This document shows positions 8,863-17,666 of a stretch of DNA of 64,000 nucleotides, in pieces (positions within the stretch are counted from its first letter, which is position 1; the number at the start of each line of letters is the position of its first letter). Both the position numbers and the translations under genes were made by a program. Source of the DNA: Metapseudomonas otitidis (GTDB taxonomy: Bacteria; Pseudomonadota; Gammaproteobacteria; Pseudomonadales; Pseudomonadaceae); NCBI RefSeq assembly GCF_900111835.1, contig NZ_FOJP01000024.1:26153-90152 (forward strand). Reading direction: 5' to 3'. Under the pieces are notes generated by a model that was not told where the DNA came from, ran no database searches, and was given only the letters and a program-made list of their open reading frames with translations.

Positions 8863-8894
8863 ATCCGGGCGAAAGCCAGTCTCCTCGCCCGGAT
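8863..8894. terminator. Hairpin between convergent operons
   Basis: ATCCGGGCGA (8863-8872) pairs perfectly with TCGCCCGGAT (8885-8894) around a 12-base loop. It lies 25 bases after the GIY-YIG stop and in front of the convergent recombinase cluster. There is no T-tract, so termination is likely but not certain. Confidence 0.5.
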
Positions 8895-8958
8895 ACCCCC
8901 TTGGGTTGCACACCGAGCGTGTGCGCAATACGGCATAGTCGAGGAGGTGTGCGAATGA

Positions 8959-9369
8959 TTAGCCATTTTGTATCTCTTCAGGTCTTTTCTTGACCAAGGC
9001 ATAAAGATCCAGGTTGGGGATGGCATTGGCGTTCAAAAGCATCCTCTCAATCATACGCAGTTGCTCTGCATTATTTCTTTTGAGAACCGCAACCTCAGCC
9101 TTCAAGTGCTCTATTTGCTCCACAAGCTTTACTTCAGAAGCAGTTATCTTTGTGAGCAGGGAAGGCGTTGCCCCCCGAAGTTGAGCTTTTTTGTTCTTAT
9201 AAGATGTGTTGATACCCACATAAGTGCAGAGGGTTTGCCTAGTCGTTTTTATGCCAAGCTCAAGTTCAACCTTAGTCACCAGAGCATCCCACGTCAGCTT
9301 ACCTACCCACTTAGCCAACATTATCTCTATCTTACGCTGCTGCTGAGCTGATATTTTTGGGACTACCAC
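8959..9369 (-). CDS. Small HTH/coiled-coil protein of the recombinase cluster (TnpC-like)
   Basis: 136 residues from a GTG at 9369, chosen because GAGG lies about 7 bases upstream and the start abuts the stop of the preceding recombinase (9371-9373); a longer frame to 9462 would run far into that gene. The first half looks like a helix-turn-helix (LTWDALVTKVELELGIKTTRQTL). The second is a coiled coil (EVKLVEQIEHLKAEVAVLKRN). A small coiled-coil protein after two or more tyrosine recombinases is the arrangement of TnpC in Tn554-type transposons. A role as accessory DNA-binding factor in integration is inferred from that analogy. Confidence 0.6.
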   Translation of the reverse strand: MVVPKISAQQQRKIEIMLAKWVGKLTWDALVTKVELELGIKTTRQTLCTYVGINTSYKNKKAQLRGATPSLLTKITASEVKLVEQIEHLKAEVAVLKRNNAEQLRMIERMLLNANAIPNLDLYALVKKRPEEIQNG

Positions 9370-9370
9370 A

Positions 9371-11698
9371 TCACACCTCGCCTTCAGACAGACCGAAAGA
9401 GGATAAAAGAGAGCGCAACTCGGGATTAGCATCAGATGCTGTTCTGGCAGTCTTATCTTCAATAATACCCTTCAGGCGAGCCTCAAAATCCGGTAGGGCA
9501 CACGCGACCTTTGTAATGATCTTGGTATTTAGATCGGTCAAACTGAACTCAGAATTTTTATCTGAGTAACAAATCATCGTTCCGACAGCCTTACTTTTCA
9601 TCAAATCATTCAGCATGGATAGAATATGGGTATTTCGCGAGTGAATTAGATACCACTGCCTCATTGCCTGGGAGCTTGGTAAGCGTGGATCACACGCTAC
9701 CGATTCTAATCTCAAAGTTTGAAACGATAAATCTTTCTCAAAAAACTCGATTGTCTTCACATCGCCTGCTATGTGACAAGTATCCGGACACATGAAGCAC
9801 TGCGAGACGAAATCGTTCAAATAATTGCAAGGCGTTACATTAAGATTTTGAGTACAAAGACCGGTGGAGGTGACAGATGCCGGCAGGTTGGTGGTTTGTG
9901 TAAGTTGATCTTGGGAAACGACTCGAATATCCCGCCTGTCGATATCTGGCGGATTCAATATCGCACTCACACGACTGGCTTTCTCGTCGTGAGTCGTATG
10001 AATATAAGTATGGGTTTGCTCGGGATTCTTTCTGCCAGACCAAGCAGTGATAATTTCAACTGGAATGCTACTTAAATCAGCAAGGGTGTTAGATAAGTGC
10101 CGCAGACTATGCGGTCGAAGAATTAATTCTGACGAAAATCCGTAATCCTGAAAAATCGATGTCGTGTAGCGCCCCTGGCCGACCAGTCGAGTAAGAACCG
10201 AGGCGCCTAGCGACGCTAATGGCACCACCGCATAGTTTGTCTTTTGAAAAACCTTCCCACCACTTCCGACACTCTCGGGCGCACCATAAAGCCAACTCCC
10301 CAAGAAGCAGAACATGGCATCCTTAAGTTTGATACTTGATTCTCCGGTTGAAAATGAGAGCGGAAATTCCGGCAAAATTGATGTCCTATAGAAAGCAATC
10401 CACCACTCCTGCACTTCTTCAACCGAAACGACAGACTTATCGGAAAAAACTTTTGGCATATTGGCGTACCCGAACAAGTGGGGTAATCCTGCTAAAGCTG
10501 CACTTCTCGTTTGCGACACGGACAACTGATCTTGAGGCTGCAACGAGTAAATCGGTTTTTTTTCGAAAAAACGACCTCTTTGACTTTGATGGATGGAAGT
10601 CAGATCAGCTCCTTCCTTAAGGACCGGAACGCAATCATTAACCCCATAAAACCCTAAAGCATACCCCAATGTGAAAAGATTAGGCCGTTTGGTTAAATTT
10701 AAATTTCTCTCTAGCTCTGGTTCCATTTCGAACCCACTGAGCAACGCTTTCAAGCTTTTGCCCGGACTCTCGTAGAATCGACAGAGAATTCTTGCAGGCT
10801 CGCATGCCTTGTAGAAGAAGTTTAGGGCTTTCTTTATCGGCTCAGCGAGCACCGCAAGTACGTGATTTTTGTGGTTCCCGTAGCCTTTACTTCCAATCCA
10901 GTCGAGATAATAAACTGGCTCTCCATTACTTTCAGAGTAACAATGCAGTTTTTGTTTAGGCAGAACTGGTATTTCCGCAGAAATTCGATTGGGCGATGCC
11001 AGCGACAGTAGTGCAGAAGTCACCACTAAGGCATCATGGATTTTTATCTCTTTACCAGGGCTCAGCGAGCCATGTTCATCCACATACTCAAACACACTAG
11101 AGAAGATGTCGGCTAGCGCAAGTACTGTTTGGGTATCTGGAAGTTTCTCCAGCGTATTGTCAAACGCGGCATGTCCCGTCCTGTCTCTGTTGTCGCTGCC
11201 CTTCAGGTTGACCTTTCGCATCACCCCCTTTTCAGCGCAGAACGCGAGAAACGGCCGCAAGCGGTCAGCTGAACGCGCCCCCAAATTAAGGCCGGTGATT
11301 GTGGACTCTGATTGCTCATAGAGATCACCATCTATGAGTGACAACATCTTCCTAGCTACCGACGTCCGAGCTTGTTTTTCTTTGGCGGAAAGTGGTGTAT
11401 TAGTTGTTTCTATGATCCATATTTTTATCAGGTGGTCATAGGGGTAAGGAAGGGCGTCTATGGGGTGGTTGCCGGCGTTTCCTTTGCCCTTGCGGCCATG
11501 TACACCGCACAAGAATCGGGTTCGGCGGCCAGTATTGGGATCAATATGATACCAGACCAAATCATCAAACTCCGCTTTCTTGCCGCCATGCCCTTCAAAT
11601 TGCGCTAGCTTGGCTTCGCGATATTCGCTGATGAGCCGTTCCAATCGGCCAAGGTATTTGTTAAGCATCGATTGTGCGCCGCCTTGCGAGTTCTTCAT
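9371..11698 (-). CDS. Large tyrosine-recombinase-type integrase (third of three)
   Basis: 775 residues from ATG 11698; an ATG at 11668, overlapping the upstream stop by 8 bases, is an equally possible start. The catalytic block is in the C-terminal half: RPHSLRHLSNT (H-x-L-R-H box) followed by WSGRKNPEQTHTYIH, giving the late His/Trp and the tyrosine nucleophile. The first catalytic arginine is not obvious to me. After the catalytic domain comes a cysteine cluster, C..CN...CFMCPDTCH, probably a zinc site, then about 130 helical residues. It overlaps the 550-residue gene upstream and abuts the small gene downstream. Its size exceeds a typical phage integrase (350-450) and resembles TnpB of Tn554 (630). 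Confidence 0.75.
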   Translation of the reverse strand: MKNSQGGAQSMLNKYLGRLERLISEYREAKLAQFEGHGGKKAEFDDLVWYHIDPNTGRRTRFLCGVHGRKGKGNAGNHPIDALPYPYDHLIKIWIIETTNTPLSAKEKQARTSVARKMLSLIDGDLYEQSESTITGLNLGARSADRLRPFLAFCAEKGVMRKVNLKGSDNRDRTGHAAFDNTLEKLPDTQTVLALADIFSSVFEYVDEHGSLSPGKEIKIHDALVVTSALLSLASPNRISAEIPVLPKQKLHCYSESNGEPVYYLDWIGSKGYGNHKNHVLAVLAEPIKKALNFFYKACEPARILCRFYESPGKSLKALLSGFEMEPELERNLNLTKRPNLFTLGYALGFYGVNDCVPVLKEGADLTSIHQSQRGRFFEKKPIYSLQPQDQLSVSQTRSAALAGLPHLFGYANMPKVFSDKSVVSVEEVQEWWIAFYRTSILPEFPLSFSTGESSIKLKDAMFCFLGSWLYGAPESVGSGGKVFQKTNYAVVPLASLGASVLTRLVGQGRYTTSIFQDYGFSSELILRPHSLRHLSNTLADLSSIPVEIITAWSGRKNPEQTHTYIHTTHDEKASRVSAILNPPDIDRRDIRVVSQDQLTQTTNLPASVTSTGLCTQNLNVTPCNYLNDFVSQCFMCPDTCHIAGDVKTIEFFEKDLSFQTLRLESVACDPRLPSSQAMRQWYLIHSRNTHILSMLNDLMKSKAVGTMICYSDKNSEFSLTDLNTKIITKVACALPDFEARLKGIIEDKTARTASDANPELRSLLSSFGLSEGEV

Positions 11699-13313
11699 CG
11701 CAAACCATTATTGTTTGCCTCACCCAAACAATCTGTCTCTCCAATTTTTCAATACTGCGAGCGTAAAGAGGACTAACTAGGGAGTTGCGGTTTGCAGCAA
11801 GCTTGCCCTCTGCATCAGCCAATACCGACCTGTGATCAGCTTCTAGCATCGGACGAAAGTTTGGGCACCCATAACACCCCAATGGTCTCCCTAAAACAGT
11901 TGAACAGGTCGCGCAGGAATGCTTGTTGAGTGCCCCACCAACAGGGTTGAACTTATTGTCGACAATGACCTCATCGCCTTCCGGAACGACAGTTAAGGTA
12001 TGGCTAAAAGCCTTCTTTAGAAACTCATTTCCGATATACTTTGTGTCAATCTCTCTCCTAGATACATAATCCAAATCTATGTAATGCCTTGCAGCCGGCA
12101 CGGTGACACCTGTCATCTTGGCCAATTGAACGGCGGGCAGACCATTTTGAGCACCGCGAGTTAATACGGTGTGACGAATTCTGTTGGAAGTAGCCATACA
12201 TTCGACAGTTCGATCAGAGGCAACCGGAACCCATCTCATGGCCTGTGCAACTGCAGTCTCCGATATGTGGTAGGCAGTAGACTTTGGCGTAAACATGCTT
12301 TTGAACAAATCTAAAGAGTCAAATCGCACTTCAAAAAAATCAACCGCTGGAAACATAGGCATATCATTCATGAGGCTCAAGAGTTCAGATTGATCCACTT
12401 GAATCTCTGCTGAGTCCATCACTAGTCTGAGCCCTTCCAATACCACCCGTTTATAGTCTATAAGAACCCTTGAGATATATTCGGAAAGATGTATAGGATA
12501 GCGCTCGGGCCGCTCCCTTGAGAATTGTGCGCCCTTAGACTTAACTATGAACACTCTAAGCTGCAATGTTTGCCCCCCTACCGTGCCGATTTCGTCCACA
12601 GGAAGAATTCCCGCGTCGCGAAAACTCGCACCCGAGGGGATCAAATCAGACCATTTCAATAGCGCAATTTGAATTGGCCGCCTTACGATGGAGAGCAACA
12701 ACTTGTTAGTGACTATATTTCTGAGCCGCGCATATAGCCTCGGCGACTGAAAAAACAAAAGATCCCGACTGGCGCCCCAGTCGAACTCTTGTATATTTTC
12801 ATTGATCTGCCTGGCTAACGAGTCAAACTCAATATCGCTTAGTGCCCCAATGGAAGGATCAAGAGTATTGTCTTTACCCTTGTCCAAATGTGTCCGCGTA
12901 AACTTGTGATATTCTTCATACCGTGTATTACCTTGCCTAGAGAGCGTCCCAAAGAACTGATTGAGCCCCTTCTTATTGTTTGTCTGCAGCCCACTCCATA
13001 TAGATTTAACTCTGGCTAACGACGGAATGCCATTCAACATAAATGGCTTTACATTGCAAACGATACCTGACGCCGTACTCGCAGCCTTGGTTCGCACGTA
13101 GTCCACAAATACACTCAGAATTAATTTTTTATCATCATCTGGCATGTTAGACGAATGAACCCAGTCAACGCACAACCGTTTTCCTTTTCCATTATTCGGC
13201 AGTAATATCCATACATCGTCTGAGGTATTTACCATCAGGCCAGATTTGGCCGTAATCCATGAGCCTTCATTAGTCAGAGACTTAAAAACTTCCCGCCTCT
13301 TCTCGCGAGTCAT
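11661..13313 (-). CDS. Divergent tyrosine-recombinase-like protein with C-terminal zinc cluster (second of three)
   Basis: 550 residues. A recombinase-like core is suggested by RRPIQIALLKWSDL (arginine I position), SNRIRHTVLTRGA (an R-H-T box where most integrases have H-x-x-R) and a later tyrosine in ARHYIDLD. The C-terminus has a cysteine array, CATCSTVLGRPLGCYGCPNF, like a zinc ribbon. The catalytic pattern is less regular than in the neighbours, so it may be a non-catalytic partner. Start ATG 13313 overlaps the stop of the 415-residue integrase (ATGA), and its own end overlaps the third recombinase, so all are one translational unit. Confidence 0.65.
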   Translation of the reverse strand: MTREKRREVFKSLTNEGSWITAKSGLMVNTSDDVWILLPNNGKGKRLCVDWVHSSNMPDDDKKLILSVFVDYVRTKAASTASGIVCNVKPFMLNGIPSLARVKSIWSGLQTNNKKGLNQFFGTLSRQGNTRYEEYHKFTRTHLDKGKDNTLDPSIGALSDIEFDSLARQINENIQEFDWGASRDLLFFQSPRLYARLRNIVTNKLLLSIVRRPIQIALLKWSDLIPSGASFRDAGILPVDEIGTVGGQTLQLRVFIVKSKGAQFSRERPERYPIHLSEYISRVLIDYKRVVLEGLRLVMDSAEIQVDQSELLSLMNDMPMFPAVDFFEVRFDSLDLFKSMFTPKSTAYHISETAVAQAMRWVPVASDRTVECMATSNRIRHTVLTRGAQNGLPAVQLAKMTGVTVPAARHYIDLDYVSRREIDTKYIGNEFLKKAFSHTLTVVPEGDEVIVDNKFNPVGGALNKHSCATCSTVLGRPLGCYGCPNFRPMLEADHRSVLADAEGKLAANRNSLVSPLYARSIEKLERQIVWVRQTIMVCDEELARRRTIDA

Positions 13314-14557
13314 TTTTGCTGATCCACTCTTTTTTGATGCGCCATTGATATCTCTCTCGTCTTCAGCGCAATTCTCTTTTCATTATATCGTCTGTTCTGA
13401 GTCGTATTTTGCGACCAGCCCATGGCATATTTTCTAGCATCCTCAAGCAAAGCCGGATTGACCCCAAGCGACTCCCCTTTCTTATCAAAAATTTCATTCC
13501 ATTTGTGGCGCAACAAATGAGGATGGACATGAAAGCCCAGCGATCTAGAGAGCTTTTGAAATATTGCATTTATTGCCTTTAAAGAAAGAGGCTGACCCGC
13601 AGTGCCTTTAGAGTCATTTTCGCTGACAAACACGAAGTCATGGAATTGCGCACGAGGAAAGACAATACGAACGTTGTCAATATAGAACTTAACCTTCTCC
13701 AAAAAACCTGGATCAACCGAGGCGAAGTGTGCTTTTGTCTTTTGATTGGGTTTTTCAGAGCGCGGATCTGTTGGATCATTTGCAGATCGATAAATAGCTA
13801 GCTGATCGTTAGTGCCATGAAATAGACAGTCAGAAATCTTCAATTTTGCCAGCGCACCTCTTCTGATGCCGCTTAGGACTAGCAAATTGACGATCAAGTA
13901 ATTCCTCACCCTAGATGCTTTAAAGGGATTATTAGGAGATGACGGCATCAACATCTCTAAAAACTTTACGAAAACGTCATCCGGGATCACCGATTCCTCA
14001 GGATCGCCGACATGTTGCTCTCCATTCTTGCCAAGGGCATCTTCATCTAACCTAATTTTTGAAATAAGCCCATTAAATTTATTTTTTGTTTTTTCGTCAG
14101 CATCTTGCACTTCGTGAAACTCATCGAACAGCCATAAAAGAAATTGTCGAAGTCGTCTGATGCGACCTTGCAAGGTTTCGCTAGCGACCTTTGTCATCCC
14201 TTTCTGATTGGCAACAATGATGTTCCTTAAATGTTTATCATTTATATCTAGAAATCTTATATTTATACCTTCATCACCAGAACCCTTACTTAAGCAGCAT
14301 CTGTCATAGAACTGCATGTACTCCATCTGGGATATAAAAATGCCCGATGCAACTCGTTCGGGTAGGTCAATATTTTTTTCCGAAAAGTACTGCAGCACGA
14401 ACAGCAGTTCATTTGCGTACCTAAATCTCGTATTGGCCGATTTAGCAGATAAAGCGCCATTGAGATAGCAGGAAACATACGGATCAATAGGGCAATCCGC
14501 TTCGTCCACTATCGACACGAAGGGCAACGAATTGAATTGGTATCGTTTGACTTTCAT
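13310..14557 (-). CDS. Tyrosine recombinase / phage-type integrase (first of three)
   Basis: 415 residues from ATG 14557; a TTG at 14566 is possible but less likely. The catalytic set is readable: arginine in LLVLSGIRRGALAKLKISD, HVHPHLLRHKWNE (H-x-L-R-H), and MGWSQNTTQNRRYNEK (late Trp and Tyr). The N-terminal 200 residues include an SAM-like DNA-binding segment. This is the gene nearest the ttcA junction and the first of the four-gene operon, so it is the best candidate for the enzyme that cut ttcA. Codon use is AT-rich compared with the chromosome to its right, in keeping with transfer. Confidence 0.85.
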   Translation of the reverse strand: MKVKRYQFNSLPFVSIVDEADCPIDPYVSCYLNGALSAKSANTRFRYANELLFVLQYFSEKNIDLPERVASGIFISQMEYMQFYDRCCLSKGSGDEGINIRFLDINDKHLRNIIVANQKGMTKVASETLQGRIRRLRQFLLWLFDEFHEVQDADEKTKNKFNGLISKIRLDEDALGKNGEQHVGDPEESVIPDDVFVKFLEMLMPSSPNNPFKASRVRNYLIVNLLVLSGIRRGALAKLKISDCLFHGTNDQLAIYRSANDPTDPRSEKPNQKTKAHFASVDPGFLEKVKFYIDNVRIVFPRAQFHDFVFVSENDSKGTAGQPLSLKAINAIFQKLSRSLGFHVHPHLLRHKWNEIFDKKGESLGVNPALLEDARKYAMGWSQNTTQNRRYNEKRIALKTREISMAHQKRVDQQK

Positions 14558-14706
14558 GATTGACAAAAAAGCTAGTCCAATAACCGATTTAGTTACAAAC
14601 TAGCCCACAAATGAGTTCTGTCAAACGAGAGGAAAGAAAAAGCGACGGAAGGCGGGGCTTACAGGCAATGTCTACAGGTTTATAGGCTTTACAAATATTT
14701 TTTTGG
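14558..14706 (-). promoter_or_regulatory. Integrase upstream region and island end
   Basis: These 149 bases separate the integrase start from the broken ttcA. They contain an inverted repeat GCTAGT (14571-14576)/ACTAGC (14599-14604) and near-repeats GGCTTACAGG and GGCTTTACAA close to the junction. Such sites could be recombinase arm or core sites and must overlap the promoter of the integrase operon. No consensus promoter is clear enough to call. Confidence 0.35.
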
Positions 14707-14841
14707 TTATAACTTGCCGCCGGACAGGCAGACCATCACCTTGTCGCCGTCCTCGATCATGTTGAAGTCGGCGATGGCCTCGCCGGCCTGGCGACGGATG
14801 CGTTTCTGCAGCTTGTTCTGGTTGACCGAAAGGGTGCCCAT
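14707..14841 (-). pseudogene. ttcA: ttcA 5' fragment, disrupted by island insertion
   Basis: The translation from ATG 14841 gives [14 protein letters not shown], then [24 protein letters not shown], the conserved N-terminus of TtcA, the iron-sulfur tRNA thiolase that makes 2-thiocytidine at position 32. TtcA is normally about 270-310 residues; here the frame ends KL-stop after 44 codons, exactly where the PP-loop SGGKDS should continue. The missing part is expected at the other end of the island beyond position 1. No intact copy is in the window, so tRNA C32 thiolation from this locus should be lost unless the left junction rebuilds an expressed gene. Confidence 0.9.
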
Positions 14842-14984
14842 GGTGCTCTGGAGTCCGGGTGCGATGCGAAAAGCTGGCCATTTTACGCACAAAGCACGCG
14901 CCGCCCCAGTCCCTCCAGAGCCCGGGCGACCACCTGCGGCCCGCGTCGCATTCCCCGTGCAGCACAACCTGCTAGGCTCGCCCG

Positions 14985-15578
14985 ATGAATCACGACCTCG
15001 ACCCCACCCAGGACCTCGCCGACCAGGTGCTCGACCTGCTGCGCGCCGCCCCCGACGGCCTCGGCGAGTTCGAGCTGATCAAGCGCCTCAAGGCCGGTCA
15101 CAGCACCCACATCCCCCAGCTCGGCCTGAACGACCACCTGGTGCTGTTCCGCACCCACTTCCTGCTGTTCAACGCCCTCTATCGTCTGCGCGACCGCCTG
15201 CTGGCCGAACGCAGCGGCTGGCTGGCCATCGGCGCCCTGCACATCCAGCTGCTGCCCTACCAGGCCGGCGAGGCCGCCCTGGAGGCACCCGACCCGCTGC
15301 GCGCCTACTACCTGGACATGAACCAGCTGCGCGACACCACCGAGCGCGACGTCGACCGCCTGCTGGCCAGCTTCTGGACGCGCATGCAGGGCGGCGAAGA
15401 GAAGCGTGCCGCCCTGGAACTGTTCGAGCTGGACACCGAGGCCCCGCTGGACCTCGCCGTGATCCGCCGCCGCTACCGCCAGCTGGTCAGCCTGCACCAC
15501 CCCGACCGGGGCGGCAGCACCAGCCGCCTGCAGTCGATCAACAAAGCGATGGAAATATTGCAACGCTATTACCACTGA
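14985..15578 (+). CDS. DnaJ-related co-chaperone-like protein
   Basis: 197 residues. The last 55 carry a J-domain-like end, [11 protein letters not shown] followed by [15 protein letters not shown], with the HPD tripeptide required to stimulate DnaK. The first 140 residues match the N-terminal domain of the DNAJ-related family found in Pseudomonas and relatives (ELIKRLK..., ...[19 protein letters not shown]...). The J-domain is at the C-terminus rather than the N-terminus of classical DnaJ. It stands alone on the plus strand after the divergent ttcA start. Substrate unknown. Confidence 0.85.
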   Translation: MNHDLDPTQDLADQVLDLLRAAPDGLGEFELIKRLKAGHSTHIPQLGLNDHLVLFRTHFLLFNALYRLRDRLLAERSGWLAIGALHIQLLPYQAGEAALEAPDPLRAYYLDMNQLRDTTERDVDRLLASFWTRMQGGEEKRAALELFELDTEAPLDLAVIRRRYRQLVSLHHPDRGGSTSRLQSINKAMEILQRYYH

Positions 15579-15731
15579 GGGTTAAGCGCGATTTGCTCTA
15601 AAGCCCCGAGCTGCGCGGCCTCCAGCCTGCCCTATACTGCGACACAAGGTCGCAGGCCCAGCCCACCGGCAGGCCCGCACCCCGCGCCCCGAACAGGGGG
15701 CGGTCTCATAAAAAGAGAGGAGGTGTTCAGC

Positions 15732-16331
15732 ATGATCCATCACGTCTGGGGGCTCTTCACCCATCCCGATCAGGAATGGCAGGACATTCGTGGCGAAGAA
15801 GAAAGCATCAGCCACATGTACCTCACCCACATCCTGATCCTCGCTGCCATACCCGCTATCTCCGCCTACATCGGCACCACCCAGGTCGGCTGGGTGATCG
15901 GCAAGGGCGACCCCGTGCTACTCACACCATCCAGCGCCCTGCAGATGACGGTGCTGTCCTACCTGGCCATGCTCGCCGGCGTCGCCGTCATGGGCGCCTT
16001 CATCCACTGGATGGCGCGCACCTACGACGCCTCGCCGAGCCTGACCGAGTGCATCGTGTTCGCCGCCTACACCGCCACCCCGCTGTTCATCGGTGGCCTC
16101 GCCGCGCTCTACCCGCACCTGTGGCTGGGCATGGTCATCGGCACCGCCGCCATCTGCTATACGGTGTACCTGCTCTACGTGGGCATACCGACCTTCATGA
16201 ACATCCCGCAGGACGAAGGCTTCCTCTTCTCCAGCTCCGTGCTGGCGGTAGGCCTGGTGGTGCTGGTGGCCATGATCGCCACCTCCGTCATCCTCTGGGG
16301 CATGGGCGTCGGCCCCGTCTACATCCGCTGA
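15732..16331 (+). CDS. Yip1-family inner-membrane protein
   Basis: 199 residues with about five hydrophobic segments (near 30-50, 65-95, 110-130, 133-155 and 170-190) and the family opening VWGLFTHPDQEWQDIR. ATG 15732 is used because GAGGAGG lies about 9 bases upstream; a GTG at 15723 would overlap that site. It is followed by its own terminator and by a paralogue of nearly equal length at 16482, so a local duplication is likely. Yip1-domain proteins in bacteria have no settled function. Confidence 0.85.
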   Translation: MIHHVWGLFTHPDQEWQDIRGEEESISHMYLTHILILAAIPAISAYIGTTQVGWVIGKGDPVLLTPSSALQMTVLSYLAMLAGVAVMGAFIHWMARTYDASPSLTECIVFAAYTATPLFIGGLAALYPHLWLGMVIGTAAICYTVYLLYVGIPTFMNIPQDEGFLFSSSVLAVGLVVLVAMIATSVILWGMGVGPVYIR

Positions 16332-16348
16332 CCGTCTTGCCGTGAACC

Positions 16349-16373
16349 GGGCCACCCCACGGGGTGGCCCTTT
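16349..16373 (+). terminator. Rho-independent terminator after the first Yip1 gene
   Basis: GGGCCACCCC (16349-16358) and GGGGTGGCCC (16361-16370) form a perfect 10-bp stem followed by TTT. It separates the two paralogous membrane-protein genes into independent units. Confidence 0.75.
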
Positions 16374-16481
16374 GCTGTGCGCCGTACCACTCGCCGAAAA
16401 AGTTGAAACCTCCCCCGCCGCTGTCCTCCAACCTTTCGAGACCGGGCCCGCGCCCGACCACCGGAACAGAAGGAGACGGAC

Positions 16482-17078
16482 ATGGCCCCGCACCTGCTCA
16501 CCCTCTTCACCCGCCCCGAGCAAGCCTGGCAGGACATCCGCGCCCAGGAGACCCGCAACCCGCTGCACTACCTCGGGCACCTGCTGCTGCTCGCCCTCAT
16601 CCCCGCCATCAGCCTCTACATCGGCACCACCGTGGTCGGCTGGAGCCTGGCCGAGGACGAAGTGGTGCGCCTCGACACCGCCAGCGCCCTGGAGCTGTGC
16701 GCCGGCCTGTACCTGGCCGCCGTGCTCGGCACCCTGCTGATGGGCGCCTTCGTGCGCTGGATGGCGCGAGCCTTCGAAACCCGCCCCGGCTTCAACGAAT
16801 GCGTCGGCTTCGTCGCCTACACCGCCACCCCGCTGTTCATCGCCGGGCTCGCCGCGCTCTACCCCACCCGCTGGCTGGCCGTGCTGGTCCTGGGCCTGGC
16901 CGGTGCCTACGCCAGCGTCCTGCTCTACCTGGGCACCCCGGTGTTCATGCGCCTGAACCGTGAGCAGGCCTTCCTCTACGCCTCCTCGATCTGGGGCGTC
17001 GGGCTGCTGGTGCTGGTGAACGTGCTGGTCTCGATGATCCTCCACTGGCACCTCTACCTGACCCCGGAATACCGCTGA
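16482..17078 (+). CDS. Yip1-family inner-membrane protein, paralogue of the preceding gene
   Basis: 198 residues. Shares with its upstream neighbour the opening LFT+P+Q.WQDIR, the segment IPAISLYIGTT.VGW, the MGAFVRWMAR...C..F.AYTATPLFI.GLAALYP core and the same spacing of hydrophobic segments. A clear AGAAGGAG ribosome binding site precedes ATG 16482. The pair probably arose by tandem duplication and the copies have diverged substantially, so it is not recent. Function unknown. Confidence 0.85.
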   Translation: MAPHLLTLFTRPEQAWQDIRAQETRNPLHYLGHLLLLALIPAISLYIGTTVVGWSLAEDEVVRLDTASALELCAGLYLAAVLGTLLMGAFVRWMARAFETRPGFNECVGFVAYTATPLFIAGLAALYPTRWLAVLVLGLAGAYASVLLYLGTPVFMRLNREQAFLYASSIWGVGLLVLVNVLVSMILHWHLYLTPEYR

Positions 17079-17158
17079 CCCGGTCGCACCACTCGGCAGG
17101 AGAACGCAGCGGGCGTCCACCGCTTTGGGCATAATCGCCGCACTCTGGAGTGCCCCTT

Positions 17159-17653
17159 ATGCCCGAGCAGTTACACGCCCGCGTCGAAGCCTGCTACCAG
17201 CAGGCAGAAGCCTTCTTCCAACGCCCGTTCACCCGCCCCGAGGTCAGCTTCAAGCTGCGCGGCCAGAAGGCCGGCGTCGCCCACCTGACCGAAAACCGCC
17301 TGCGCTTCAACCTGCAGCTGTACCGGGAGAACCGCGAGGACTTCCTGCGCCAGACCGTCGCCCACGAAGTCGCCCACCTGGTCGCCCATCAACTGTTCGG
17401 CCCGCGCATCCAGCCCCATGGCGAGGAATGGCAGCTGATCATGCGCGGCGTCTACGAACTGCCGCCCAACCGCTGCCACAGCTACGAAGTGCAGCGCCGC
17501 ACGGTGAACCGCTTCATCTACCTCTGCGCCTGCCCCGACGGCGAATTCCCCTTCTCCCCCCAGCGCCACGCCCTGGTCGGCCGAGGGCGCCGCTACTTCT
17601 GCCGGCGCTGCCGGGCCACCCTGCGCTTCAGCGGGGAGCAGCGGCAGGAATAG
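17159..17653 (+). CDS. sprT: SprT-family zinc metalloprotease-like protein
   Basis: 164 residues. HEVAH (near residues 72-76) is the zinc-binding HExxH motif, followed by AHQLFG and a downstream HGEEW that supplies the third ligand, as in SprT/SPRTN proteins. The C-terminus has CAC...FCRRC cysteines typical of the SprT zinc ribbon. The ATG at 17159 is chosen over an in-frame GTG at 17150 because GGAG at 17147-17150 is correctly spaced for it. The eukaryotic relative SPRTN degrades DNA-protein crosslinks; bacterial SprT function is not settled. Confidence 0.9.
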   Translation: MPEQLHARVEACYQQAEAFFQRPFTRPEVSFKLRGQKAGVAHLTENRLRFNLQLYRENREDFLRQTVAHEVAHLVAHQLFGPRIQPHGEEWQLIMRGVYELPPNRCHSYEVQRRTVNRFIYLCACPDGEFPFSPQRHALVGRGRRYFCRRCRATLRFSGEQRQE

Positions 17654-17666
17654 GCCGTTCCTGCCC

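Larger units (their letters stand above)
1..14715. mobile_element. Genomic island inserted in ttcA (left end outside the window)
   Basis: The right boundary is seen directly. Core ttcA sequence on the minus strand breaks off after codon 43, in the SGGK of the ATP-binding PP-loop, and lower-GC sequence begins at about 14712. A tyrosine-recombinase gene cluster sits immediately inside this edge, the usual place for integration genes. Cargo is a divergent helicase/wHTH unit, an XRE regulator and a methyltransferase-helicase-GIY-YIG operon. The other boundary, with the rest of ttcA, should lie to the left of position 1. That ttcA is also the insertion site of the Rac prophage in E. coli is established; that the cargo belongs to a single element is inference. 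Confidence 0.75.

Noticed and set aside
8959..14557. Naming the recombinase genes as gmtY/gmtZ/gmtX or RIT genes
   Set aside because: Gene number and sizes do not match RIT elements, and I could not match the small 136-residue protein to what I remember of GmtX, so no family name is given.
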